From: Alligator mississippiensis
Lineage: Eukaryota; Chordata; Crocodylia; Alligatoridae
Direction: 5' to 3'
Assembly (NCBI RefSeq): GCF_030867095.1
Contig: NC_081833.1
Span: forward strand, 70,025,895-70,089,894
DNA length: 64,000 nt
Below, piece after piece: positions 12,201 to 27,200 of the stretch. Position numbers and translations under genes: made by a program. The number at the start of each line of letters is the position of its first letter. Positions within the stretch are counted from its first letter, which is position 1. Below the pieces are notes generated by a model. The model was not told the DNA's origin. It searched no databases and saw only the letters and a list, made by a program, of their open reading frames with translations.

Positions 12201-15200
12201 ACATGGTTACTTCTTGGTAGCTGAAATCTATAGCAAAACCTTGCAAAGAATATCCACCTCCCTTTGACAGGGAGCTAGAGTAGACTGGCATTCCTCAAGA
12301 GCTGTAGTTGACCTGCAGTTGTGAGAGAAAATTGTGTATTGTAAGAAAACAAACTGTCTGGCTAACCTCCTTCCGCGTGTCTGTCCGCAGAGATGCATTA
12401 TAGGTCTCTTGCTGGGTCTCCTGATTGAGGACTGAAGATACTGATTTGTACAGCTGGAACAGGGACATGCTGTTGTTCCCATCTTTTAGGATGGTGTTTG
12501 TTTTCTCAGATACAATGGCATGCAGGGTCTGGTTCCCATTATCCAGTTCTTCATGCCTAACCTGAGGACGAAATCAGACATGCCCACTGCATTCTTACTG
12601 GGCACTACCTTTCATGATTCCCAGCACCACCAAGGGGTACCATAACTAGGCATGGTACAGAGATAATTTTGTTTCCCCATTTTTCACTGAAAATATTTTT
12701 CGATTAGGTTTTCCAACCAGAGGAAGGAAAAGAAAATGTGCAAAAACATTTGATGAAAAAAATATTTTTTATCTGGAAAAAAAGAATGTTCTGATCAAAA
12801 ATTCCAACTCACAATGTACGAAGAAGCTGCAGTCTCTTCTTGAGATGAGTCTAATTTGACTCATCTAACGGGGCTGACTAAAAGATACTGATAGGTGTGT
12901 ATCCTTCAAATTAGAGCTTAATTCAGCTCTGCAGCACTCTGATTTCATGCTGAGGGAATGCTATGGAAATCAAAGTAATGAAGACTAACTTCACTGAGTA
13001 ACACTGATGAAGGAGTGGTGCATATGTCTAGTTTCCATAAATCCTACCCTGGAAGAAGGGTGATGGAAAAGACTGCTGATCTCACAAGGTCTCCTGTCCA
13101 CCTTCCCTTGGCTAAGGAAGATGACCATGGCACAGGATCATGGGAGAGTAATAGGGATAAAGTGGGGAGAGGAGACCCAAGCTCTCAGAAATATGGGGTT
13201 AGGAGCTGGAGCGGGACTTGTTCATATTCACATTGGCTGAGAACTCCACCCAGGGAAGTGCAGGTAAGTGCACGTTGTGTGCGTTACCTAACTCTTTCAG
13301 GAGAAATTACTAGCAGGTGCTGAACACTGCACTAAGGCAAGTACATCACATACAATTTGGGGGCATGATGTGGGGAGCAGTCCTGGTGTGCTTCACTGTG
13401 GTGCCTGCTAGTGCAGTTCTCAGAGTGGATATACCCTTTGAGAGGAAGGAATTTTTCCACGTACCTTGACTGTAGCATTAGTATGAACTGTGTCACCAAA
13501 GCTATTGCTGACAGTAACTGTGACATGTAAAATGAAGTCGTTTTCCTCTTCTCCAAGTGGAAGATAAATGGATGAGAGTTCAGGATCTGGGCCGCAGTGC
13601 AACAGAGAATCTGAAAGAGAAAACCCAGGGTTATCCCTCAGACAGCTCCTATTTCTGAAAATAATGGGCCACAGACTGAAAGGGAAGTTTCTTCTCTTAG
13701 TGCTGGGTGCTCGTCTTGTGCCTCCCTACCAGCTCCCCAGTTATGCTAATTTTATTCACATAACTTCTACCTACACGATTCACCCTCCTGAACAGGCCCG
13801 GGGTGAAGAAGTTCTGCATCCTTCAGAGATGCAGATTGCACTCAGATCCCTTATCTAAGGTGGTTCTGTAATTCTGAAAATCCTTCAAAGTTTCAAAAGA
13901 GAACTGTTTCAGAGACTATGACCCCATCATAAATACATGTACTGTTTATACACATTTTTCCTAACACTGACTTAGAGCCTGATCCGCTGACCAAGGACAG
14001 CAGTTTGCTTGGCCAGTTCTTCATTGAAGTGAATGACCCTAATTGCAGAACGAGGTGCCACTTGCCCAAAGTGAGGGTATTAGAATCATTTTGGCAGCAG
14101 TAGCAGTTGCTCTGGAAGCTCCTGGTGACTGTGTTGAGTGCATGCCTAGAGAACCTAATAATTAAACATATGAGCCCCAAGTCTTACTTGATTTCAGATA
14201 GAAGCAATATGTGAGCAGACTGGGTTGTGCAGGCAGGCACGAGTCCTTCAAGCAGGAAGTGCTGCAGGATATGGTGAAACTGGTGAGTACCGACCCCTCC
14301 TCAGGGGATATAGCACAGGCTGGCACTGCTGGTGCTGCCACCATGCTGACGATGTGAGTTTCTTCACCATATTCATGCTGAGTCAGTGCTGGGGAGTTCA
14401 GGGAGAAAAATTATCATCTTCCATTAGAACTGATCATCTCATACTAATCCTGTATGCTCTCATACTGATCTCCTTTATTTGAGCCCTGGAAATGTTAATG
14501 AAATCATTTTACAGCCTCAGCCATGGTATAGAAAGAGCCATAAACACACACTTTTATTTACCCTGTAAGGCAAAGCTGTATTGCACAGTCAAATATTTAT
14601 CAACAGAGAATTTCCAAATGTCAGGCAGTTACCATCACCTTGACTTAGGGTCACAAAATCAGTTGCCTCATATTACTACGCCCCTCCACTTCGTGCTTTC
14701 TTGTGTGTACTGAATTAAGGGATTTAAACAGTAGTGTGTGAATAATAGGCTTGGTGCATAAAGTTATTTAACTGTATATGTCCTCTGAGGAGACTTTTTA
14801 CCTTACTCAGAATGATGGCAGAGTGGAGGCAAAGCAGTTAAGGAGCCAAATGTTTTGGAAACATTAGTTAAGCCCTACCCTAAATTTCCCCTTATTAGCA
14901 TAGGTGTAAATAGGTACCTAGTATTCCTAAATAGGAACACCTAGTATAAGGGGTTAAAAGCTGGCTGGATATGATCCTAGCCACATACCCTTGTATGTGG
15001 ATGTGATGCCATTGGCTGCAAAAGCTAGTGCATCTTCACTACAGTGGCCTGTTTCACTCATGTGAGTCTTAAACTTGCCTCTGTATATAATGCTTCTGAA
15101 TGGCAGAGATTGGATCTTAGTAAAGGGCTTGAAACCCCGCGTAGCCCTACCTATGACTTTAATCTGGAACACTTCTCCATGTGTCTGCAGAAAGGAGCTG

Positions 15201-18200
15201 TTCAATATCAATGCAGATCTATTGCTCAGAAGCAGCATCAAAGAGCTTTGCCGGAAACCATTCAGAGTGCAGGCTGCAGGGAGCGGAGCAGGCTAGAAAA
15301 TCAAACAGGAAAAATAGCAAGGCAGAAGAGACTGGCTCCTGTGCTTTATACTGTGGTTTCCATGAAGAGTTCAGCAGTTTTGCACACTTTGGACCTAACC
15401 CTGACACTCATTCAAAAAAACTTCCATTGGCATCGCTGGAATTTTTATCCAGATAAAGTATATGGGGCTTGGCCACATTATACTGACAAAGAATGAATGA
15501 CAAGTTGATGAATTATTTTGTTCACTTGAACAGACATGACAAGGAAGATTGAAACCTGCATAAAAAACCCTACGTCCAATTGTACTTTTCACTGACTTTT
15601 ACATATGCCATTACCATGACCGTCTGTGCTTGCTGTAAGTCCTGTAGTGCTTTGGGAGAAGGCCCCATTCACACCTCCAAGGGTTCCCTGTCAAGCCAGA
15701 CAGTTTGTGTGTAGATTGATTTCCTGCCCCACCTGCTCAGTCTCACCTTTGCGTGGAATGTATTGTCCAAATACCAGTTATAGCGCATGGCCTCTGGGCC
15801 CTTCTGGCTGGTGACACTCAAAACAACTTCTTCACTAGCATTTACTGGCTTGCAGTTTGTCTCACACCTAGAAGGAAAGTGAAGAGCTGTCATGACCCAA
15901 AGGGTAAATATACTCAAAACTCCTGGGATATGCAGCTGTAAACCCATGAAATCACGAACAACAAAATCCTCGTCTTTTCGTAGTTGGCTAAAGAATCTAA
16001 TCCCCATGGACTTCCAACTGTCAAAGGGATTTAGGTGCCCAGAGAGCTTGAACTCCCCTTGATTCTAACAACTGTAGGAGCAGGGCAGTTTCAAGGTGGA
16101 GTTTGATCAGTGTATGGAAGGTATAAAATGACATGGTTGTTACAATAGCAGAGGTTTGGCTCATCCCAGGGTATCCTTGCCAGTGCTATGCTCCTGTGTT
16201 TGTGAAAAGCCATGCACATACATGGTCCTACATAAATATTCTAACTCATAATAACAACAGTCATGTTCCAGAGCTGCGGTTGTGGAGAAAGTGCCATGCC
16301 AGAAGCAGTGAAGTTTGCCAGCCCACCTGATGTCCAGGTGCAGCTCTTGCTTTGCCGTCACATACAGACATTGCTCATCCTGCCTCTCTTCCTTGCTGTG
16401 GTTGCTCACTGTAACTTTCACGGTCACTGCTGAGTTCGGGGGAGGCAAGCAGGCAGGTGGGATCTTCACCTGGCTGTGGTTGGTGGGGATGACTTGCTGC
16501 TCCACGCAGTCATTCCAGCCAGGCCAGCAGGCCCCTGCACAAACAGTCCCTCTTTAATAACAACACGCAGGTGGTACACAGTGCTTTCTGTCTGCACACC
16601 TCCAAGTGCCTTACCCAGCAGACGAGCATCATTATCTCCAGAAAGGAAAAGAAGCTTCCCCACAGTCACCCAGAAGACCAGTGGAAGAGCTGGGAACAGA
16701 ACCCAGGTATCCTGAGTCCCTGTTCGGTTTTCAAGTCTTCAGTGATACCTAAAAGCTTCATGCAGCCTCCAATACAGCACATGCATTGGAAAACTTGCTG
16801 GGAGCTGCTAATTCATTATTGCTGGCTCATTCAGACATGTAAAGTGCCACCATGCCCTGCCTTCCTCCTGCCTGGGGCACTCGAGACCTGAAGCAGCAGA
16901 AAAGTCTTGTGTTTGAGATAGTCGAGCTTTGAGAGTTAGAACTCCAGGGGCAGGCACTCCTCAGGCAAAGATTAGATCTGTGGAGGCCAATTTTTTCGGC
17001 AGACATATCACAAATTAGCCCTGCGCCCTACCCAAGTGCCACTCTGATCCCTTTTCCATGACTGTTCTGCTACTCTGCTTTCCGCTTCCTGCCCTGTCCC
17101 TGACCCACACTTCTGCACTCAGAGGCTGTCCATGCCATTTGTGGAACCCATACTGCTGACTGGCCAACCCTGGACGAGATTATAATCCATGCAGCAGCAT
17201 CTAGTTATTACAGCTAGACTCGGGAAGGGTGATATTTTGACAGTACGAAGTGTGTGTAGCTGTTGTTTAAAGTTAGGTGTAGTGTCTATTCTTTTACAGA
17301 AAGACAGGCACCATACAGCTTGTATAATGGTGAGCCTACCACCTGGCTGACAGCAAGTGGCAGAAAAGCATCATGAAGTGCACTTCACGTACCACAGGAC
17401 CATGTGAAGCTCAAGCTCTCGCTGTCATCTGGCCAGCCGAGCATAACCGTGGTGAAGGGATCCACGTGGCGACTAGGCTTAATGGATATTTTATTTCTTT
17501 GTTTGTCCTAAAGAAGAAGGGAGTGAACCATTGTAAAAAGGCACTGTTATCTACTTGATGATGCTGTCATAATGAAATGATTTTTTTTAAATTAGTGAAT
17601 TTTAAAACAATGTAAGAATATCTGGGTAAATTTGGCTTCATAAGCTAGCTTGGTCATGGTGAAGAATGAGTTTTCTAATCTTTTGCTTTTACTTACAGGC
17701 TTTTACAGTGAAGATTAGATCTGAGGAGTATAAATGTGCTCATCTCAAAGACAGCGTGGATTCTGGGATGAAGCTAACATTTTAGATAACAATACTTCAG
17801 GTTTATGGAGCTCAGTCAGCTGAGGTGCTAAGCACCAGAGTCAACAGGAGCTGAAGATGCTTTAGCAAGAGGCAGAATCAGATCCATCGATGATGTGTTG
17901 TGAGTACTTTTGCAAAACATCCCCAAGCAGTACATTAACAACCAAGAGATATTTCTTGCATTCTCATTTCAAGGTGAAACCTTTGAATAATACTCACATT
18001 TGCCTTTCGGGTATTTTCTTTGGATATGTTTTTGTCCTGAGCAGCATCTGTTTAGTATAAAGAAAACAGGAACATGTTTTAACACCATCCATAAAGCTGC
18101 TTAACAGCACTGGCTGAATATTCTGATATATAAGAAATATAAAGTCTGCCTGTAAGTCAGGAATGTAGGAATAAGACAAGCAACTAACATAGTTGAAGAT

Positions 18201-21200
18201 GATCCCAATTCTCCCTGGATGGGGATATAAAGCAGGAGTAAATACATTGAGGTGATAGAATTAGATTAGAGGAAGTGAAATCAAAATCCAAAACTTTGGA
18301 GTACAGAAACAACTTGAGAGCTCAGTAGTATTAATACTCAGTAATATTAAATTCAGCCCTTTTATTCATAGTACCCTTGCCATTATCATCCTTACACTGA
18401 TGTGTGGCCATGAGTTATCTAGATGAGTGTTGTGTATGGACATCAGTGTGTGGTACGGCTGAGATACAGATTATATGATCTCTAGAATCATTTTCAGGAT
18501 CCCATATTTAGCTGATTCCTTCTATACAGTCCATGCAAAATGTAAAACTGGTGCGGTGTGGTGTGATGCCATGCTGGGACCAATTCAGATGCAGTGTCAC
18601 TCCCTTCAGTAGGAAGAAGTGATAAGAAGCCATTGGCCTTTTCCTAGAAAAGTATTCTGTATGCCTTGCTTTAATTTTAAGTGATTTCAGTATTGGGATT
18701 AGGTACAGATCAGATACCCCCTGAAGACACACACTCTTTCCATGTGGGGCCTGCTCCTGTACCTTTGAACACAATAGTAAAGCTGCCAAGGCTTCAGTAA
18801 TGCAGGACTGTAGAGAGCAAACACTACAGAGAACTATAGAAAAGAAAGACTGAAGGGGCAGAATAATCTAGCCTTCCCTATATTGCCAAGCCAACATGCT
18901 CTGTCCTGACCTTAAAGGGACCATTACAGTGCGTGAGAAGTGAGCAGTCCTCCAGGCCTGTTCAGTTTCTCTTTGTCTCTACTGAAATTCAGAGTAAGAG
19001 GAGTGATTATTATACACAGAGATTTTGTTTTCTTCCCACTGTAGAACATTTATTCAGAGCTTCCAAAAGGTTTACCAGCGCTGTTTCTAGAGGCAAGCAA
19101 TGATCAGAGCTCTGTCTGCAAGCCATCAAATGCTCAGTGCCGTGAACTGCCATATTGGAAAGGGTCACAGAACATGATCAGAACAGCTCTGTCAGGTAAG
19201 TGCAATTACCTTCTTTAAGAGAATTGTTGGCTGACACTGTGATGCTCCCAATATCCATGCTCATGTTCGAGAAGGCATTCATGGCCAGCACCTTGACCAG
19301 AAAAGTACCTATGAAAGACAGATGGGCAAAGGTAGGCAGAGCATTAGGAATATTGGTGCATTAGACCTGTATGCTTGAAACAAATTCCAATTCTGTGTTG
19401 TTCCAGGACTTTTGGTTTTTAATTAAAAGGTCCTTTTTCCTTTGTGGTAAATGAATAAGCTAAACTTAGCATGAAATAAATGTTCAAGCAAAGGTATCAG
19501 AACCTCAGGAAATGTCTGCATCACAACTTTTTAACCCTTCGACTTCTGTCACACAACCTGTCAGTGTTGCCAGTTGACTAAAATACTAACACAGGAAACC
19601 AATAAAAGCTAATCATGCCCAGCCAACTCTGGAAAGCAGCCTGCTTTTCTGGAGCATCTCCCTCTGAATTCTACCTTCCAGGCAGCCTATGATGGGAAGA
19701 GAGCAGTCCAATAAAACTTGGACTACTGTGCATCAAAATCAGCTACTGTCCACCCAAATACCAGCTGTAATCTGAGAGTGAAATGGATAATTAAAGGGAA
19801 GGAAAATACCTGCTGTGTGGCATATGTATCTGTGATGAAACTGTGATACTTTTATTTTCTATGCATACATATGTATTCACATAGGCTTTTTAGATTTATA
19901 TAAACTCTGAGCAGTTATAGCAGCTATTTGTCTCCCAGGGGCAGAGCCTATGACAGAGTAGTACATTGTATACTGTCTTGGAGACTGGAGTTTTGGGTTG
20001 GTTTGCTTGCTTGCTTGCTTTCCTTAAACTACAGTAAAGGACATGCAGACAAGTATGTGGTTATGTATGAGAATAAAAGTGTGCCGTACCTTCCGAATGA
20101 ATAGGAACTGTATATATTCCAGGTTCTCCTTTAAGATAGTCTTCTTGGTGAGAATACGTTTCACTGGAGCCAACCACTTCAAACTTTAGCTTGTCTGGTA
20201 CACCATGAGCCACAGATACATTGATCTCCAAGTCTTTTCCCATTTCCAGAGTGTGAGAGGCTAATGAAGCCTGAAGACCAGATATTGGTTCAACTAAGTG
20301 AACAGTGAGGCTCTCAGAGACCTCTGAGATTGTCGTGTTGCTGGATGCCAAAATTGCCAGTAGGTGTATCCCCAAGCCAAGGAGCTGCTGAGAGGTGCTG
20401 TCAAGCGTCAGGTTGTGAGGGATGATCCCTGTCTTTGCAGTGGACTCAGTGAGAGTCATGTTATCTGCTAAGACAGTGTAGGTCACACCGCTGCCTGGAA
20501 AAGAAATATTCAAAACTATCACTGCTGCCCTAGACATTAACATCCAACCCGTGTGCTGTGAGTCACATTCAGAAGGCAGGCAACTAGCACAGGGATAGCC
20601 TGCAACCATTTCATTTTAAAATGAATTCAGTACAGTGGGGTTTGTGCCCCTTTTGGTTTGCTTCCCATGAATACTCCAGCAAATAAGTTTACTGTCAGCA
20701 GCGTCTATGCCAGCGACAGAACTTGAACACAACTGTGAAGTTGGGTTTGTCAATTGTGGCCCTGTACTCCAGCGGCTTGGCTTGATGGGGTCTGATCTCC
20801 CAGGGACATCCCACTCTGCGCCTGATTCTGGCAGGTGCTGAGCACATTGGTCCTGATTCAATAAAGGGCTTAAGCAGCGCTTAACTTTCAGCTTGTGAGT
20901 CTTCCCGTTGATTTCAGTGGGATGTAAATGCTTAGAGCTAAACTCACCCCTTGCAGGATCAGAGCCAAGAATGTTCAGCCCTGATGTAGCTGAGCCCTAC
21001 GTGTCCAATTAAATTAGCATGAGTATTGATGAGTCCGGACTTGTGAAAACTTGCCGCACAACTGCAGGCATAAAATCAACCACCAGAATTACCCAGTAAA
21101 TCATTCTGAATAACAACAAAATGTTGAGACATTTACAGTGCATCTGTGATAGATTCCTCTTGTAAGATATTTCTTACAAATTATTCACCTGGCTCTAGTA

Positions 21201-24200
21201 TACAATCATTGTCCTTGGTACTACTTATTTAGTGCCTTTTGCTAGGGTTCTCAGCAGGTTTTATAAAATAATGCCTCCAAACAGCTTCTTTTTCAGGAAG
21301 ATACATGTTGCTACTCTAGATTTACAGAGGGGTAACTGAGGCAGCAGCAGATATTTGTGACTTGTTACACAATGAGCATGTGGCAAAGGAGTTGACTCTC
21401 AGACTCACCGCTCTCCCTACCGACTCTGGTACTAAGACCAACATTTATCCTTTAGGCTCCCTCTTTGTCTAGAAGGGAAAAACATTTGGTTCACATCTGA
21501 AGTGTTTCAACTACTACAACACAAGGAATGAGGGAAGCTCCTTTCACAAAAGAAATCCAGATTCATCTTGTGAAGAATCTGCCTGTTTCCACTAATGGCA
21601 TATTGAACCCACCACCAAATCGGCAGAGTAATTGCTCTCACCTCCATTAAGTTCCACTTGGATCCATAACGTTTCCCCATATAGTGTCCAGCAGTGAGAA
21701 CTGTTCCCTGATCCGTACTGGCTATAGCACCCCGTAATGCTGAGCTGATCCATCTTGTCCTGAACAGTCACGCGTTTCTGTGCTGTTACATGCCACTCGC
21801 TGGTCGTGCACTCCACGAACACAGTGAACTCTCCAGGAGATGTATATTTATGCGTTACATTGCTGGACAAGCTACAATGCAAAGCGGAAGGTTGCACTGA
21901 AAAGTTTGTAGCAGTGTGATCTGAGAGGAAGGGCCATACTTCCTAAATTACTGCTCTGATGGAGATTATCTCCTGTACCTGATGCAATCCCTAGTCTGCT
22001 TAGATACTTTCTTTTAGGGTTAAGGGCTGTATCTTTGTCCCAGCTAAATTGTCATAGCAGGCAACTATGTTGTCACACTAACTTTCTCCCCTCCCTAGTT
22101 TTCTGTTCCTGATTTTCCCTTCTCAGAGGCAAGTGAGTAGAAGCTCAGGGTGCTCAGCAGTTTATAAGCTTTCTGCCTTCTGGTCTATTCTTTCTTCTTA
22201 TGTATGCCCTCATCTATGTTTGGACTTGCTGGCAACATTTTTCCTCCTTGCTAACACACCTGCACCTCCCCTAGTGACAACAGTGGGTGCAGTAGTTCAG
22301 CAAAACCAGCTTACATTGGTTAAAATAAGGCAGAGAGATTAAAAAGCAAGTAAGTAGCTTGGGATATTTTACTTCCCAGAGGTACAGACACACTGTCCTC
22401 TACCATGTCATCTAGCCCCGCTCAGAGACACAGGAACAGGGACACAAGGAAGAGGAAATGAACCATGGAAAGCAAACAAATGTATAAAATAATCCAGCTA
22501 CCAGCTATTTATGTATTTATTTATCACAGTACCACTTAAGACCCCCAGTCAAAAGACCAGGACTATATCTGACTGGGGTCTTGTAAAAAAGGCCTTGTCT
22601 TGACTAGCAAGCAGGCCAAGTTTAGGCTGGGCTCAGCTAACATCCCTAAGCCTGACAAGACTAGACTAAAGAGAAAAACCCCTGTCTTTGAGAACTCCCA
22701 GCTACGGGTCAGATAGGACACAACAGGAGGGTAAATTAGAAGAGCAGGATTTAGTCGGGTATTAAGGAGGTGAAGTAAAAATTTTAAAAAAGCTTTGCCT
22801 TAAAAGCGGACATTGCCACTTGCTGCGAGCACATATATTTCACTTAAATGGATACAGTCTAGTTGAAAGTGATTCTCTATATTTTTAAGAAGCTCTCTAC
22901 CTGTTCTTTACTTCATGACCTTAAATTATTCACACTGAAAGAATGCTTAAAAGTCATTTTGCTTTTTGTCCATTCTGCTCTGTGCTCATTTTACAATAGA
23001 CTCAGCCTGGACTGGGTAAGTACACAGATGAACTTCTAGACTAATTCAGTCACTGCTCTAGAACAATACAGTCAAATTTGATTTTAAAGTCCAACAGTGA
23101 AAAAGATTATCGTTGAAAAATAGTAAAGGAATTTACAGAACAGCCCAAACAAATATAACCGAGCACCGTGAAACCACTGCAAATAATATCAAGTATTGAA
23201 AAATGCCTTTGAACAGGAAATAATCGGCCTGAAATTGTAACTTCTTTTCATTAAAGGATAGCAGATTTTTCAGTAATTCTATGTGCACAGGATGGATATT
23301 AAAGATCATTAGAAGGAATCAGAGTTTGCTTATATTAAGCAGATGAAAGATGATGATTGACAGCCTGACACCAAAATATTGTTGCTGTTTCTTAAATAAA
23401 TCAAGATGAGTTACTGCAAAATCCAACCATCTTGTCTCTGGGCCTTGTCACAGTTTTATTTGCAACATCTTGTTTTCGGAGGCTTGAGACATTAAAAAAC
23501 AAAATTGCAGATACCTAAATATACTGACTTTAAGGATGTGTGTAAAAGCTTAATCTTACGTAAGAGGGTAGTAGGGATCAATAGTTTGTCCATCTCCGGT
23601 GCTAATTATACAGGAGAGATTGCCAGAATAGGGAGAGAGCAGCCATTTCAAAGAGACTGTGATATTTTCAAAGATAAAGCATGTATCCGTCACGGTCAGC
23701 TGCAGACCTGTAAAACACAATGTCCAGAGCACAGCATCATCATCTGCCTAAGGTCACTACAAAATTACGTTTTTGCACGCTGCGGCAGCTGGCCTGGGCT
23801 GAAGCAGACCTGCTTAACTGCTACCTATTTAAACCAGTTGAGGGCAATAATGACACAGAGCATCCAGTTGATTTTTTCCTTGCCAGGATTCTTGCTGAAA
23901 CCATAATTGGCCTCTTGAATGTTTTGTATATGCTTGAACTTCCTAGTCATGTATTTTTGTTAAAGGTCTCATAGGTTTCTTAGCTGAAACTGGGAGGCTC
24001 TGCTGCTGGTTAAGAACATTCTCCTAATGCAATTAACTGATTTTTAGGTGTATCCCCTGGCCCAGTCTCTCCCTCCCTGAGATTATGGAGCTGGCAATGC
24101 AAAACTGAGGGCTCTTTTGTTCAAGTCATAGTTAGCAGGCTACAGATCACTTCACAGTTACTGGTTCACCTTCAGGTCAGTTCAGCAGTCATCCATGTCT

Positions 24201-27200
24201 GGGGACTGTTGGTGGTTTCATTTCAGTTCCTAGGGGGTAACTCTTCCATATCATATTAAGCAGTTACTAGATTGGCTGTTTCAGCAGACATAGGCCATGG
24301 AAATTAGAAGTACCCCTGTTGTAATAGTTTTCTGGTCGTAGGTGAGCTATTACTGTCTGAGCTATAATTATTCTGCGGGTGCATAAAGACCTGCAGGATC
24401 TTTTACAAACACTAAGTTCAGTTGAACACATATTTTTAAACCATAAAAAAGTGGGGCTTAAACTAGAACAGCAGATCTGAATAGAGAACCTTGGATTTGG
24501 GGGAAATTCTTATCTGGATTAGAAATTTTCCATTTGGGGCTATCTCCATATAATGCACTGTTGCATTTGAACCACCACAGGTCCTGGGATATTTCAAAGC
24601 TTCATTGGCTAATTTTGGTTCAAGTGCATCTGTAACTTCGTAAAACTCCAACAATATTCACAATATCAGAGCACAGGGTTGTACGGGTGCTAATGCTGCT
24701 TACCTTCCATGCAGTGGTATTGCACAGACAAATAGCCCCCCAAAGTTGGGCAAGGATCACCAAAGAAGGTCCCATCTGCTGCCACCTGGCATGCCTGCAG
24801 TCCATGACACTGCCCTGGAAGGAAACATAGTCTCACTGGAAATTAAAGTACCCAGCTTTAAACTTCACAGCAGCTCAAAGGAGAGGGGAGAATGGAATGC
24901 AGGCAAAGGGTAGGATCATGACATTGATTTCTATGCTAACTCCCATGGTATTTTGGGTTGATTGTGTAGCTGACTTGCTGTTTTTTGAAAGCATCAAAGC
25001 ACTTACCAAAAACACAGAAGTTAGGAAGGATGAGAACCAGCAAAGTGGTGAGTTTTGATCACATTTGGCCCAGAGTCAGAGCTGTGCAGCAGGACTGAAT
25101 CAACAGCCCAGTCTCACATTGGCCACTTGTCAGATGAAGGGGTAGCGCACTGCGTATCTGCTGCAGCTTGCACACCCCAGGGACTCCTTGCTATTCTCCA
25201 GGCCATAAACACTCCCTGGTTGCCATCATCCTGTGTCCCTCTATTTCAAGAGCTTCTTAAGCCAGATCTTATTCCATCTATTAAGTACACTTAGGTACGT
25301 AAGTGCAACCCTATTCCACTCTGCTTGAGTCCCTTGAAAATCCATTAATGCATCTATTTTTGTAACAGGCCATTATCTTAGCCTTCAAACTAAATCACAG
25401 AAAAAGAAGCCAGAAGGCAAAGCACCTGCTCATCTGTCACATCACTGGATTTTCAGAGATTTGAGCAAGGTGGAATAGGATCATGCTCAGGTGCCTAAGT
25501 CAATTTAGAAGCCTAATAATTGAAATAAGATCTAGCCCTGTATGAGTTTCCCCATCCTTTTTCTTAGGTCAGAGGTTCTGTACACTCTTCACCCCACTTT
25601 CAATCCCAGATGAGGATTGGATCCTCAAGTCCCCTTCCTCATGCCAGGGGCTGTGTGATGTCCTATTGTCCACTTTTCAGCCATTTCCTGTTTCCATTCT
25701 TGCACCTCTGGGAAATGGAGTGAGCAACCTTGCATTTACTGTGGTGTAAGAGTGTGCATATGGACAGTTACCACAGAGCAGCTGCTTACCTGGTGGTAGC
25801 TTATTTATGTGCCTAGACCCTTAAACTTTACTAGTTTGAGAAAGAGAGATGAGATATTGTTATGGGTATCATCAACTAGTCCTCCAATCTATAAACAACT
25901 GCAGAAGCTCCTGAAGCTTTGACTTTGCTAAACCACTGGCAAGGGCTATGTGAACACCCAGTTTTCTCTCATCTGATCTTCTGATATTCTCCAAAAATAA
26001 TAAGGTTTACCTGATATACAGAAACCAGATTCTACATGTAAGATGCCACCCTGGTCTGAAGGACACTGTGTGAGCAGGTGAATGACTGTTTAATGGAAAT
26101 ATTAAATAAATTGTACAAACAGATGGTCAAACAAACTGCATGAATTTGAATTAGCTGATCTATCAGTTTTGGATGTAGATCAACCAAAAAAAAACTTATC
26201 ACAGAAGTCCCAAGTGGAAATAATGAGGCTGTGCAGGCAACTTTAAGCTGTATCAGTCATAAAGCAGACATCAATTAGTAGATGCTTAGTGAACAAACTA
26301 ATATGGCAATAAATAGGATGGAAATATAAAATAAGGATAAAACAATGAATTGGTTTTCTACAGGTTCCCCATAACCTATGGTAAGAAAAATGAGAAGAAA
26401 TTGATTTCAATAGGAGTTTTTTTCTCTGAAAAGAATAGAAAGCTTTTGCAGTATGATATCTTGTAGACTACTACAGGTCTCCTTCACCTTCATTCAAGAC
26501 TGCAACTGTCTGCCAGCATGCGTTCCCTTCAGACAGTCACTGGTCTCTGGCACAACCATAGAAAATAAAACACATGCCTGTCGAGTTAGCTTGTTAGAAG
26601 CAGTGAACAGGGAATGAACCTAACAATATTTGCAATAAAAAGTGCAGAGTTGAATAACTTCTTAGTTCTGTCAATAATGGATTAAACTGTCAGTGGCACA
26701 AATATAACCCAGTCCTACACTGGGTCACTGCAACCAGCATTTGACCCATTAATTCCATCAGTTACATTGTGTTAGATGCCATCCACATGCTTACTCCATG
26801 TCTCCGGGGAAATGTTAGAATGAGACAGATACCTGCTACTTCATCCTTGACGCTGGTCCAGCTACAGTCGTCATCTGTGTCAAACTGAAGAGGAGTCTCC
26901 AGTACACAGTAATGAGGGGTCTTCCTCCCATAGAAACTGTCATCAATTTGAATGACTTCTCCTGAGCCGCACTGCACCGTGGCATTGGAGTTATCACAAG
27001 CGATGCTCTGGCCAGATTCTGATGGAAAGGAAAAGCAGACGTCACATCACACAAAGGCATACAGAACAAGCATCTGTCCCTTTCTTATCCCTTGCCGCAG
27101 GGTTTGGGTAAGCTGTCACTGTACATCTTCTGTCCAAAGAAAGAGATTCTAAGCTGATTTGTGAAAGAGAGTTGTCAACAGAGCTAGATGGATTTATTTT

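Larger units (their letters stand above)
20495..21641. other. PKD1L2 intron 5, 1.1 kb
   Basis: Intron between exons 5 and 6. Holds a diverged palindromic repeat (20848-20975) and a MIR-like fragment (21318-21430). No other gene seen. Confidence 0.5.

Noticed and set aside
12655..12800. AT-rich stretch with loose inverted symmetry
   Set aside because: Complementarity is mostly runs of A and T; no defined ends or target duplication.
14335..14388. Shorter form of PKD1L2 exon 11 using AGs at 14335-14337 and below
   Set aside because: The upstream acceptor at 14389 has a strong pyrimidine tract, keeps frame and adds sequence typical of a REJ region; the downstream AGs lack a tract.
15044..15496. 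150-codon plus-strand open frame
   Set aside because: It lies opposite PKD1L2 exon 10, whose splice signals and REJ pattern are convincing; the plus-strand frame has no family motif.
17998..18047. Candidate 50-base PKD1L2 exon with a good GTGAGT donor
   Set aside because: Used whole, it ends on a codon boundary while the next exon needs one leftover base. Exons 7 and 8 join in frame without it. A shorter 39-base form would fit the phase but has a poor acceptor.
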